Shown here: piece after piece, positions 7,391 through 13,484 of the stretch
How positions within the stretch are numbered: the stretch's first letter is position 1
Layout: every line of letters starts with the position of its first letter
From: an uncultured Rubrobacteraceae bacterium
Lineage (GTDB): Bacteria > Actinomycetota > Rubrobacteria > Rubrobacterales > Rubrobacteraceae
Length of the DNA: 20,380 nt
Direction of reading: 5' to 3'
Assembly: GCA_902805985.1 (NCBI GenBank)
Contig: CADCUW010000022.1
Coordinates: 1-20,380, forward strand
The notes under the pieces: model-generated
What the model was told of the DNA's origin: nothing
The model's database searches: none
The model's input: only the letters and a program-made list of their open reading frames with translations
Position numbers and translations under genes: made by a program

Positions 7391-7777
7391 CTACAGCGGC
7401 TGGCGGCCGGGGTAGCCGGCCTCGATCTCGTGCCAGAACGCCACCCTCTCCTCCGGCGGGTGCCAGCACAAAAAGACGACCCGCCCCTCCCGCTCGTGAG
7501 GGAAGTCGAGCAACCCCGTATCCAGGTCCTTCAGCAGGACGCCGAGCTCCCTTATAGCCTCTATCGCCAGGTAGAGCCTGTACGCCTCGACGCCGTACTC
7601 GGAGCCGACCCTCCCGCCGCCGTTCGAGCCCGCAGCCCGCAGGATTGGCTCCATATGAGGCGCCTTCTCGCGCATGGCGTCCCGGTGCGCGGAGACGTCT
7701 TCGAGAAGCTCGCCCAGCTTTGGAAGGAGGTCGTTCGCCTCCTGAACGGTGAAGAGCCGGGGGAAGGCGGGTTGCAC
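7391..7777 (-). CDS. DUF2203 family protein
   Basis: 128 aa, cytosolic, function unknown. Family hallmarks are visible: FTVQEANDLLPKL near the N-terminus, then KDLDTGLLDFPHEREGRVVFLCW, then the C-terminal HPPEERVAFWHEIEAGYPGRQPL. The middle is helical. It lies 18 nt downstream of the metallophosphoesterase stop and 6 nt upstream of dtd, so the three genes are probably co-transcribed. Confidence 0.88.
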   Translation of the reverse strand: MQPAFPRLFTVQEANDLLPKLGELLEDVSAHRDAMREKAPHMEPILRAAGSNGGGRVGSEYGVEAYRLYLAIEAIRELGVLLKDLDTGLLDFPHEREGRVVFLCWHPPEERVAFWHEIEAGYPGRQPL

Positions 7778-7795
7778 GCCCTGGAAGGCCTGTCC

Positions 7796-8515
7796 CTAGC
7801 GGCCTACGGCTAGGCGGTCGGCGAGCATCTCGGGGAGGCCCGCGGCCCGGATCTTGGTCTGCGCCTTCGGGATGTCGTACTCGACGAAGCGGTAGACGAT
7901 GCGCCCCTCGTCGGCCAGCACGTAGGAGGCGAACGTGTCGCCGTCGCGCGGCTGTCCCACGGAGCCGGGGTTCACCAGGTAGGGTCCACCGGACCTCAGG
8001 TCCAGCGTGTGCCCCCCGTTCATCGCGCCGTTGGGCGAGGGGGCTACGGCCTTCACGTGCGTGTGGCCGTAGAAGCATACGGGGACGTTGGGGTACTCCC
8101 GCGTAAGTACCTCGAGGTTCTCCTCGGCGGAGATGCTGTTGATGATGTACTCGTCGGGGTCGCGCACCGAGCCGTGGACGAAGAGCGCCTCCCGGGTCTG
8201 CATCATGCGCGGGCGGGAGCGCAGAAAGGCCGCGTTCTCCTCCGTCAGCTGGTCGCGAGTCCACATCACGGCGGCGGCGGCGACGGGGTTGAACCAGTTC
8301 AGGTCCGTGGAGAGATCCGTCACAGCCAGGTCGTGGTTGCCCGTGATCGTCGGCATCCCGAGCTTCCTGACGGCGTCGCAGCACTCGTTCGGGCTCGCGC
8401 CGTAGCCGATAATGTCCCCGAGGCAGTACACTGTCTCGACGTCCGCCGGCATGTCCCGCAGGACCGCCTCGAGCGCCTCGAAATTCCCGTGGATGTCGGA
8501 GATCACCGCGTACAT
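7796..8515 (-). CDS. Metallophosphoesterase (YfcE/MJ0936-type calcineurin-like)
   Basis: Predicted cytosolic binuclear-metal phosphodiesterase of 239 aa. The motifs appear in order: SDIHGN (residues ~6-11), LGDIIGYG, TITGNHD, FVHGS and CFYGHTH, then LVNPGSVGQPRDGD, the tail motif of this subfamily. All expected Asp/His/Asn metal ligands are present. The physiological substrate is unknown. The start at 8515 (MYAVISDIHGN) places the first metal motif at the usual distance from the N-terminus; an upstream in-frame ATG at 8557 would add residues without homology. A TATAAA box lies about 16 nt upstream. First gene of the operon with DUF2203 and dtd. Confidence 0.92.
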   Translation of the reverse strand: MYAVISDIHGNFEALEAVLRDMPADVETVYCLGDIIGYGASPNECCDAVRKLGMPTITGNHDLAVTDLSTDLNWFNPVAAAAVMWTRDQLTEENAAFLRSRPRMMQTREALFVHGSVRDPDEYIINSISAEENLEVLTREYPNVPVCFYGHTHVKAVAPSPNGAMNGGHTLDLRSGGPYLVNPGSVGQPRDGDTFASYVLADEGRIVYRFVEYDIPKAQTKIRAAGLPEMLADRLAVGR

Positions 8516-8531
8516 AAAGGGTGCGGCGTAG

Positions 8532-8537
8532 TTTATA
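8532..8537 (-). promoter_or_regulatory. Candidate -10 box of the metallophosphoesterase-dtd operon
   Basis: Reads TATAAA on the minus strand (with an overlapping TANNNT), leaving a 5' leader of only about 8-10 nt and no Shine-Dalgarno sequence. No clear -35. Confidence 0.4.
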
Positions 8538-8575
8538 CATCGCCCGCACGATTGCAAACGTGTCCAGGCACCCGA

Positions 8576-8604
8576 TTGAAGCGCCGGTGCCGGTGGGGTA
8601 GTAT
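8576..8604 (+). promoter_or_regulatory. Promoter of tRNA-Arg
   Basis: TTGAAG at 8576-8581, a 17-nt spacer, and TAGTAT at 8599-8604. The start would be near 8611, about 16 nt before the tRNA. Confidence 0.65.
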
Positions 8605-8626
8605 CCGTGGGCGGTTCACTTTACGC

Positions 8627-8699
8627 GGGCCCGTAGCTCAGGGGATAGAGCAACGGTTTCCGGGGCCGTGTGTCGCAGGTTCGAATCCTGCCGGGCCCG
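8627..8699 (+). tRNA. tRNA-Arg (anticodon CCG)
   Basis: A 73-nt cloverleaf: acceptor GGGCCCG (8627-8633) with CGGGCCC (8692-8698) and discriminator G; D-stem GCTC/GAGC; anticodon stem ACGGT/GCCGT around TTCCGGG, giving anticodon CCG at 8660-8662 (reads CGG); 5-nt variable loop; T-arm GCAGG-TTCGAAT-CCTGC. No CCA is encoded. The gene is intact and has its own promoter and terminator. Its 3' part is duplicated 4.6 kb downstream, so it looks like an integration site. Confidence 0.96.
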
Positions 8700-8706
8700 C
8701 CCTCCT
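8652..8706 (+). repeat. Direct repeat, left copy (tRNA-Arg 3' part; attL-like)
   Basis: A 55-nt block running from the anticodon stem of tRNA-Arg through its 3' end to CCCTCCT. It is repeated in the same orientation at 13226-13279 with a single-G deletion as the only difference. Confidence 0.85.
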
Positions 8707-8708
8707 TT

Positions 8709-8729
8709 AACCCGGAAGTGCCGGGTTTT
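8709..8729 (+). terminator. Intrinsic terminator after tRNA-Arg
   Basis: AACCCGG (8709-8715) pairs with CCGGGTT (8721-8727) across the loop AAGTG and runs into TTTT. It is compact and well placed 10 nt after the tRNA. It lies just outside the direct repeat, so the right-hand repeat copy lacks it. Confidence 0.75.
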
Positions 8730-8742
8730 GCGTCGTCTTCCC

Positions 8743-8763
8743 GTGGTCCCTTGAGGGACCCAC
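8743..8763. repeat. Small inverted repeat in the tRNA-Arg to c-di-GMP gene spacer
   Basis: GGTCCC (8745-8750) and GGGACC (8755-8760) form a perfect 6-bp stem with loop TTGA, extendable by GTG/CAC with one bulge. No T-tract follows. The rest of the 8730-9061 spacer shows no recognisable RNA motif; I looked for, and did not see, the conserved blocks of a cyclic-di-GMP riboswitch. Confidence 0.4.
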
Positions 8764-8795
8764 TGGACCTCAACTGCACCATAAGGAGGGCCAGG

Positions 8796-8882
8796 TTGAG
8801 AAGCTTCAGAGGAGAAGGCTGCTCCTATGCCAACGAGGGGTTCCGAGCAGTATGCCCGAACGTGTACCCTTCAAGCCTGTAG
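8796..8882 (+). CDS. Possible 28-codon leader ORF
   Basis: TTG at 8796 is preceded by AAGGAGG with 6-nt spacing, the best-looking ribosome-binding site in this spacer, and the frame stays open for 28 codons to TAG at 8880-8882. The peptide starts (M)RSFRGEGCSYANEGF and has no known similarity that I can recall. It precedes the c-di-GMP gene by 179 nt. It may be chance or a relic. Confidence 0.2.
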   Translation: MRSFRGEGCSYANEGFRAVCPNVYPSSL

Positions 8883-9051
8883 CTCGTGGCAATCCCGGTG
8901 GCTCCCCCGGCGGTTGATTGCAGTCCCTGCCCTGGGCCGATCACCGACCCATCTCGTGCTAGTAACCCGCTGAGGGTTGCCCAAGATGTATGGGTAGCGC
9001 CCCGCGATCATCGGGCGGTATACTCGTCATCGTCATCGGGGCCAGAAGTGG

Positions 9052-9060
9052 GGAGGAGGG
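9052..9060 (+). promoter_or_regulatory. Ribosome-binding site deciding the start of the c-di-GMP gene
   Basis: GGAGGAGGG ends just before GTG 9062 (5 nt from GGAGG). A TATACT -10-like box at 9019-9024 lies between this start and the alternative upstream ATG at 8990, which would exclude the latter if it is the promoter. Confidence 0.5.
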
Positions 9061-9061
9061 C

Positions 9062-12000
9062 GTGGACCCCTCGGATCACCACCGGAACGATCTGCGTAGT
9101 GGCGCCCCTGACGGCGGTCACGAGCCCACGCATGCCAATGTAGGACAGCCGGGGGAAGACGTGCTGTGGCTGCGCTCCGCACTCAGGAACGCCTCGGAGG
9201 TCGTCAAGGTCGTGGACCCGGACGGCACGCTGCGCTACGCCAGCCCCGCCTTCGAGAAGGTTCTCGGCTACGATCCCGCAGAGGCCGCGGGCAAGATGAA
9301 CGTGCTGGACCTCGTTCACCCCGAGGACCTGCCCCGCGTGCTGGAGGAGACCGAGAGGGCCCTCGCCGACGAGAGCGTGGCCACCAACATTGCGGAGTAC
9401 CGCTTCCGCCACAAGGACGGCTCGTGGCGGTGGGTGGAGTCGGTGGGCACTTACCTGCTCGACGACCCTGACGTGAGGGGGGTGGTGGTGAACGTCCGGG
9501 ACGTGACCCGGCGCAAGGAGGCCGAGGAGCGGCTCGGGGCGCTCATGGAGAACGCCCAAGACTTCGTGGTGCTCGCCGACGAGGGCAACGTCGCCCTCTA
9601 CGCCAGCCCCTCCATCGAGCGTGTCCTGGGCTACGCACCGGAGGAGTTCGTGGGGACCGTGATCGCCGACTACGTCCACTCCGACGACTTGGAGCGGACG
9701 CTGGAGAAGGTGGCGGAGACCCTGCCGGTGCCGGGCCCGCACCACCTAGGGACGATCAGGTACCGGCGCAAGGACGGCTCCATCGTCCACCTCGAGGTTG
9801 TCGCCAACAACAGGCTCGACGATCCCGCCCTACGGGGCGTGGTGTGCAACTGCCGCGACGTGACCGAACGCGTCGCGGCGGAGAAGGCCCTGCGCGAGAG
9901 CGAGGAGTTCCACCGGGCTCTGAACGAGAATGCGCTGGACCTCGTGCTGATCCAAGGTCCCGACAGCACCCTCGCCTACGCGAGCCCTTCGGTGAGGCGG
10001 CTCCTCGGCTACGACCCCGAGGAGGAGATCGGGAAAAGGCTCGAGTACTTCATCCACCCCGAGGACCTAGAGTGGGCCTGGCCCGTCTTCCACGAGCAGC
10101 TGCAAAACCCCGGGGTCAACGAGCCGGTCACGATCCGCTACAGGCACAAGGACGGCTCATGGCGCTGGTTCGAGTCGGTGTGCAACAACCAGCTCGACAA
10201 CCCGGCCGTCGGGGGTCTCGTCTTCAATTGCCGGGACATCACCCAGAGGGTGGAGGCCGAGGAGAGGCTCAAGGAGGCCGAGGAGCGCTACCGCACCCTC
10301 GTCGAACGTGGTCCGGCCATGTCCTACATCCACCACCAGGTGCCCGGCGGGCTCAGCGGCGCCATCTACGTTAGCCCGCAGGTCGAGACCGTCCTGGGCT
10401 ACACTCCCGAGGAATACACCGCCGACCCCGAGTTCTGGAAATCCATCGTGCACCCCGACGACCGGGAACGGGTCCTGGCCGACGACGAGCGAACGGGCGC
10501 GACGGGAGAGCCGTTCGACCTGGACTTCCGTATGATCACCAAGGACGGCCGTGTGGTGTGGCTTAGGGAGAGCGGGATGCTTGTGCGCACCGGCTACGAC
10601 GGGAAGCAGATCTGGCAAGGCATCATGCTCGACATCTCCGAGCTCAAGCGCGTCGAGGGGGAGCTGAGGGAGGCCGAGGAGAGGTACCGTCTCCTCGTCG
10701 AGCAGATCCCGGCGGTCGCCTACGCCGACAGCGCCACCGCCGCGGACGTAGCCATCTACACCAGCCCCCGGATCGAGTCGCTCCTTGGCTACACTCCTGA
10801 GGAGTGGATAGGCGAGGACCTCTGGAAGGAACGGCTGCACCCCGAAGACCGAGACTGGGTGATCGAGGAGGACGACCGCGCTAGGGCGGCGAAGGAGCCG
10901 TTCGGCGAGGAGTACCGCCTGATCGCCAGGGATGGACGGACCGTGTGGGTGCGCGACGAGTCGGAGTTGCTCAGGGACGAGGAGGGCCGCCCGCTGTTGT
11001 GGCAGGGCCTCCTGATTGACGTCACGGAGCGCAAGCAGGCCGAGGAGGCCGTGCGCCGGAGCGAGGAACGACTTCGGGGCCTGGCCGATTCCGCCTTCGA
11101 GGGCATCCTCATCAGCGATGGGGGCGACATTTTGGAGGCCAACCGCGCGTTGACCGATATGCTGGGCTACGAACTGGCGGAGGTAGTCGGTCGGTCCGCC
11201 CTTGAGTTCGTTGCGCCCGAGCACCGGGACCTGGTACGCGGCAAGATCGCCTCAGGGGCGGAGGAGCCGTACGAGATCGTAGGTGTGAGGAAGGACGGCA
11301 CGAGCCTCGACCTCGAGGTCCGGGGCAGGGCGTTCTCCTACCGGGGGCGCAGCGTGCGCGTCACCGCCGTGCGGGACGTCACCGGACGCAAAGCGGCCGA
11401 ACGGCGCCTCATGGAGGCCGAGGAGCGCTACCGTACGCTCGTCGAGCGGATACCGGCCGTCACCTTCGTCGACCGTGCTGACGGCTCGGAGGAGTCTCTC
11501 TACGTGAGCCCCCAGGTGAAGTCGATGCTCGGATACACCCCCGAGGAATGGGCGGCGGGGAAACTGTGGCGGGAGAGGCTCCACCCCGACGACAGGGATG
11601 CGGTGCTCGCCTCCGACGAGCGCTTCGAGGCCGACGGGGAGCCGGTCGACCAGGAGTACAGGCTGCTGGCCAAGGACGGGTCCACGGTGTGGGTGCACGA
11701 GGAGACCGTGCTCGTGCGGGACGAGGCGGGCGAGCCGCAGTTCGTGCAGGGCATAATGAGCGACGTCACCCAGAAAAAGCGGTCCGAGGAGCGACTGCAC
11801 CACCTGGCGTTCCACGACCACCTCACGGGCCTCCCGAACCGCAGGCTGTTCGTGGACCACCTCAGGCAGGCCCTCCAACGAACCAGGAGGCGGGGCAATC
11901 AGGTCGCCGTGCTGTTCATGGACCTCGACGACTTCAAGTTCGTCAACGACTCCCTGGGCCACGACGTCGGGGACCTTCTCCTCACGGTCGTGGCCCAGCG

Positions 12001-13141
12001 TCTCGGCCGCTGCCTCAGGCCGGAGGACACCCTCGCCCGTTTCGGCGGCGACGAGTTCGTCGTGCTGCTCGAGGAGATCGACGATGCGGCGGAGGCCGTC
12101 CGGGTGTCCGAGCGCATCACGGAGGAGCTTCGCAGACCGTTCTTTTTGGAGGGAAAGCAACTTTACGCGGCCGCGAGCATCGGCGTTTCCCTTGGCCACG
12201 CCAGGACCTACGGCCCCGAGGGCCTGATCAGGGAGGCCGACACGGCGATGTACAGGGCCAAGGCCGAGAGCTGCAATTACTGCGTGTTTGATCCGACGAT
12301 GCACGAGCGGGCGCTCGGGCGGCTGGAGCTCGAGAACGATCTCAGGCGGGCCATAGAGGAGGGCGAGTTCGTCGTCCACTACCAGCCCATCGTCAACCTG
12401 CAGACCGGGGCGGTGTCGGGCGTGGAGGCGCTGGTGAGGTGGGAGCATCCCGAGAGGGGCCTGCTGGACCCGAACGAGTTCGTGCCGGTGGCTGAGGAGA
12501 GCGGGCTGGTGGTGCCTATGGGCGAAATGGTGCTCGAGGAGGCCTGTCGGCGGGCGATCCAGTGGCAGCGCGAGTTCCCCCTTACGCCGCCGCTTGCGGT
12601 GTCCGTGAACCTCTCGGGCAGTCAGCTCAGGCGCCCCGACCTGCACGAGGTGGTAGGCCGAGCCCTTGCCGAGACTGGGCTGCCGGCCTCCTCGCTGGGG
12701 CTGGACATCACCGAGACTGTCTACATAGGCGCTCTGGAGGCCAACACGGCGGCCCTCGACCGGCTCACGGCCCTCGGGGTACGGGTCTCCCTGGACGACT
12801 TCGGCAGCGGGTACTCCTCGCTGTCCTACCTGAAGCGACTGCCCACGGACATCCTCAAGATCGACCGCTCCTTCACGAAGGGACTTGGACTGGAGGTAGA
12901 AGACACGGCCATCGTGCGGACGGTCGTGGACCTGGCACACATCTTGGGGATGGAGGTGGTGGCCGAGGGGGTGGAGATAGCGGAGCAGGAGACGCTGCTC
13001 AAGGAGATGGGTTGCGACTTCGGCCAGGGCTACCACTTCTCCAGGCCGCTGCCCCCCGAGGAGGCGTCGAAGTTCCTGAGATCCGCCTACCGGGGTGTTG
13101 AGCAACGGGACAACCTTGACAGTCTTTCCGACAGTAATTGA
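9062..13141 (+). CDS. Seven-PAS GGDEF-EAL cyclic-di-GMP cyclase/phosphodiesterase
   Basis: A 1359-aa cytosolic sensor enzyme for c-di-GMP turnover; no signal peptide or membrane helix. Seven PAS-PAC units lie at ~40-150, 155-270, 279-395, 404-530, 536-658, 664-778 and 784-905, each ending in an (R)D(V/I)T-like strand and joined by EAEERYR-type coiled-coil linkers. Units 1-3 resemble each other (YASPS.. LGYDPEE), units 4, 5 and 7 resemble each other (YVSPQVE.. LGYTPEEW), and unit 6 differs. GGDEF (~912-1080) has an intact active loop RFGGDEF (~993-999) and the inhibitory I-site RPED (986-989) exactly five residues ahead. EAL (~1087-1340) has EAL (1122-1124), NLS, ITET, LDDFGSGYSSLSYL, LKID, AEGVE and QGYHFSRP, so all catalytic residues appear present. 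Both activities are predicted; the balance is presumably set by the PAS ligands, which are unknown. It lies alone between the tRNA-Arg repeats. Confidence 0.95.
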   Translation: MDPSDHHRNDLRSGAPDGGHEPTHANVGQPGEDVLWLRSALRNASEVVKVVDPDGTLRYASPAFEKVLGYDPAEAAGKMNVLDLVHPEDLPRVLEETERALADESVATNIAEYRFRHKDGSWRWVESVGTYLLDDPDVRGVVVNVRDVTRRKEAEERLGALMENAQDFVVLADEGNVALYASPSIERVLGYAPEEFVGTVIADYVHSDDLERTLEKVAETLPVPGPHHLGTIRYRRKDGSIVHLEVVANNRLDDPALRGVVCNCRDVTERVAAEKALRESEEFHRALNENALDLVLIQGPDSTLAYASPSVRRLLGYDPEEEIGKRLEYFIHPEDLEWAWPVFHEQLQNPGVNEPVTIRYRHKDGSWRWFESVCNNQLDNPAVGGLVFNCRDITQRVEAEERLKEAEERYRTLVERGPAMSYIHHQVPGGLSGAIYVSPQVETVLGYTPEEYTADPEFWKSIVHPDDRERVLADDERTGATGEPFDLDFRMITKDGRVVWLRESGMLVRTGYDGKQIWQGIMLDISELKRVEGELREAEERYRLLVEQIPAVAYADSATAADVAIYTSPRIESLLGYTPEEWIGEDLWKERLHPEDRDWVIEEDDRARAAKEPFGEEYRLIARDGRTVWVRDESELLRDEEGRPLLWQGLLIDVTERKQAEEAVRRSEERLRGLADSAFEGILISDGGDILEANRALTDMLGYELAEVVGRSALEFVAPEHRDLVRGKIASGAEEPYEIVGVRKDGTSLDLEVRGRAFSYRGRSVRVTAVRDVTGRKAAERRLMEAEERYRTLVERIPAVTFVDRADGSEESLYVSPQVKSMLGYTPEEWAAGKLWRERLHPDDRDAVLASDERFEADGEPVDQEYRLLAKDGSTVWVHEETVLVRDEAGEPQFVQGIMSDVTQKKRSEERLHHLAFHDHLTGLPNRRLFVDHLRQALQRTRRRGNQVAVLFMDLDDFKFVNDSLGHDVGDLLLTVVAQRLGRCLRPEDTLARFGGDEFVVLLEEIDDAAEAVRVSERITEELRRPFFLEGKQLYAAASIGVSLGHARTYGPEGLIREADTAMYRAKAESCNYCVFDPTMHERALGRLELENDLRRAIEEGEFVVHYQPIVNLQTGAVSGVEALVRWEHPERGLLDPNEFVPVAEESGLVVPMGEMVLEEACRRAIQWQREFPLTPPLAVSVNLSGSQLRRPDLHEVVGRALAETGLPASSLGLDITETVYIGALEANTAALDRLTALGVRVSLDDFGSGYSSLSYLKRLPTDILKIDRSFTKGLGLEVEDTAIVRTVVDLAHILGMEVVAEGVEIAEQETLLKEMGCDFGQGYHFSRPLPPEEASKFLRSAYRGVEQRDNLDSLSDSN

Positions 13142-13185
13142 CGGTAGATGCCAACGAAATGGCGCACGGAAGATGCCTGGAAAAT

Positions 13186-13203
13186 CCCATAAAAATGGGC
13201 TTT
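13186..13203 (+). terminator. Weak terminator candidate after the c-di-GMP gene
   Basis: CCCAT (13186-13190) and ATGGG (13195-13199) pair around AAAA, followed by CTTT. The stem is only 5 bp and the T-tract short. Confidence 0.35.
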
Positions 13204-13225
13204 CACTCCACCGGTAGGTAGCGCG

Positions 13226-13279
13226 AACGGTTTCCGGGCCGTGTGTCGCAGGTTCGAATCCTGCCGGGCCCGCCCTCCT
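13226..13279 (+). repeat. Direct repeat, right copy (tRNA-Arg 3' fragment; attR-like)
   Basis: Identical to 8652-8706 apart from one missing G in the former anticodon region (CCGGGCC versus CCGGGGCC). The acceptor 5' strand and a proper D-arm are absent, so it is not a functional tRNA. The bases to the left (GGTAGGTAGCGCG) only loosely resemble a D-arm. It sits 84 nt after the c-di-GMP gene and 2 nt before the stop codon of the toxin remnant. Confidence 0.85.
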
Positions 13280-13281
13280 GA

Positions 13282-13413
13282 TCAGAGCCGCCGGTACACC
13301 TCCTTGCGGTGCCTGATCCTCATGGTCAACATCACCAGCTCTTCATCGCCCACCTCGTAGACGACGCGGTAGCTTCCTACCCGGATGCGCAAGTACGGCG
13401 TGTCTCGCACCTT
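13282..13413 (-). pseudogene. RelE/ParE-family toxin remnant (C-terminal half)
   Basis: Read on the minus strand, the 43 codons to TGA at 13284-13282 give KVRDTPYLRIRVGSYRVV, then YEVGDEELVMLTMRIRHRK and EVYRRL. This is the characteristic C-terminal beta-sheet and tail of RelE-type mRNA interferases (RIRVG.YRVVYEV...RHR.EVYR). A TAG stop at 13416-13414 interrupts the frame directly upstream, and the sequence before it (…PTSPTIKVA) does not match a RelE N-terminus. No antitoxin gene is adjacent. It is therefore a truncated, non-functional toxin; the upstream side overlaps the sulfatase promoter region. Confidence 0.7.
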
Positions 13414-13470
13414 CTAGGCCACCTTGATGGTCGGCGACGTCGGTTCGCTCTCAGCAACGACCTCTTCTGG

Positions 13471-13476
13471 TATCCT
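13471..13476 (+). promoter_or_regulatory. Candidate -10 box of the sulfatase-like gene (leaderless TTG)
   Basis: TATCCT (TANNNT) lies 8 nt before TTG 13485 and there is no Shine-Dalgarno sequence, so transcription would start at the initiation codon. No clear -35. Confidence 0.4.
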
Positions 13477-13484
13477 CGCGTGCG

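Larger units (their letters stand above)
8700..13279 (+). mobile_element. Putative integrase-less tRNA-Arg island carrying one c-di-GMP gene
   Basis: About 4.6 kb bounded by the intact tRNA-Arg on the left and a direct-repeat copy of only its 3' part on the right. This is the standard footprint of site-specific integration at a tRNA 3' end. The interior holds one complete gene (PAS-GGDEF-EAL). I find no integrase, excisionase, replication or transposase gene on either strand, so it is either a decayed island or a cargo-only element moved in trans. Base composition resembles the flanks, so any transfer is old or from a relative. Confidence 0.5.

Noticed and set aside
8670..8882. A 70-codon plus-strand frame beginning MSQVRILPGPP
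   Set aside because: The first part is a translation of the tRNA-Arg T-arm and acceptor stem, a common false ORF. Only the last 28 codons, with their own ribosome site, were kept as a weak candidate.
8990..9061. ATG at 8990 as the start of the c-di-GMP gene
   Set aside because: No ribosome-binding site, a probable -10 box (TATACT) lies downstream of it, and GTG 9062 has a strong GGAGGAGGG; the extra 24 residues show no domain.
8730..9061. Possible cyclic-di-GMP riboswitch or other structured RNA upstream of the GGDEF-EAL gene
   Set aside because: None of the conserved blocks of the known c-di-GMP aptamer classes could be found by eye; only a 6-bp hairpin is present.
11252..13105. A long minus-strand open frame opposite the GGDEF-EAL region
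   Set aside because: It is the antisense shadow of strongly conserved catalytic motifs on the plus strand; long antisense frames are expected at this GC content.
13199..13279. A second functional tRNA-Arg gene
   Set aside because: The 5' acceptor strand and D-arm are missing and one G is deleted from the anticodon region, so it cannot fold; it is a repeat fragment.
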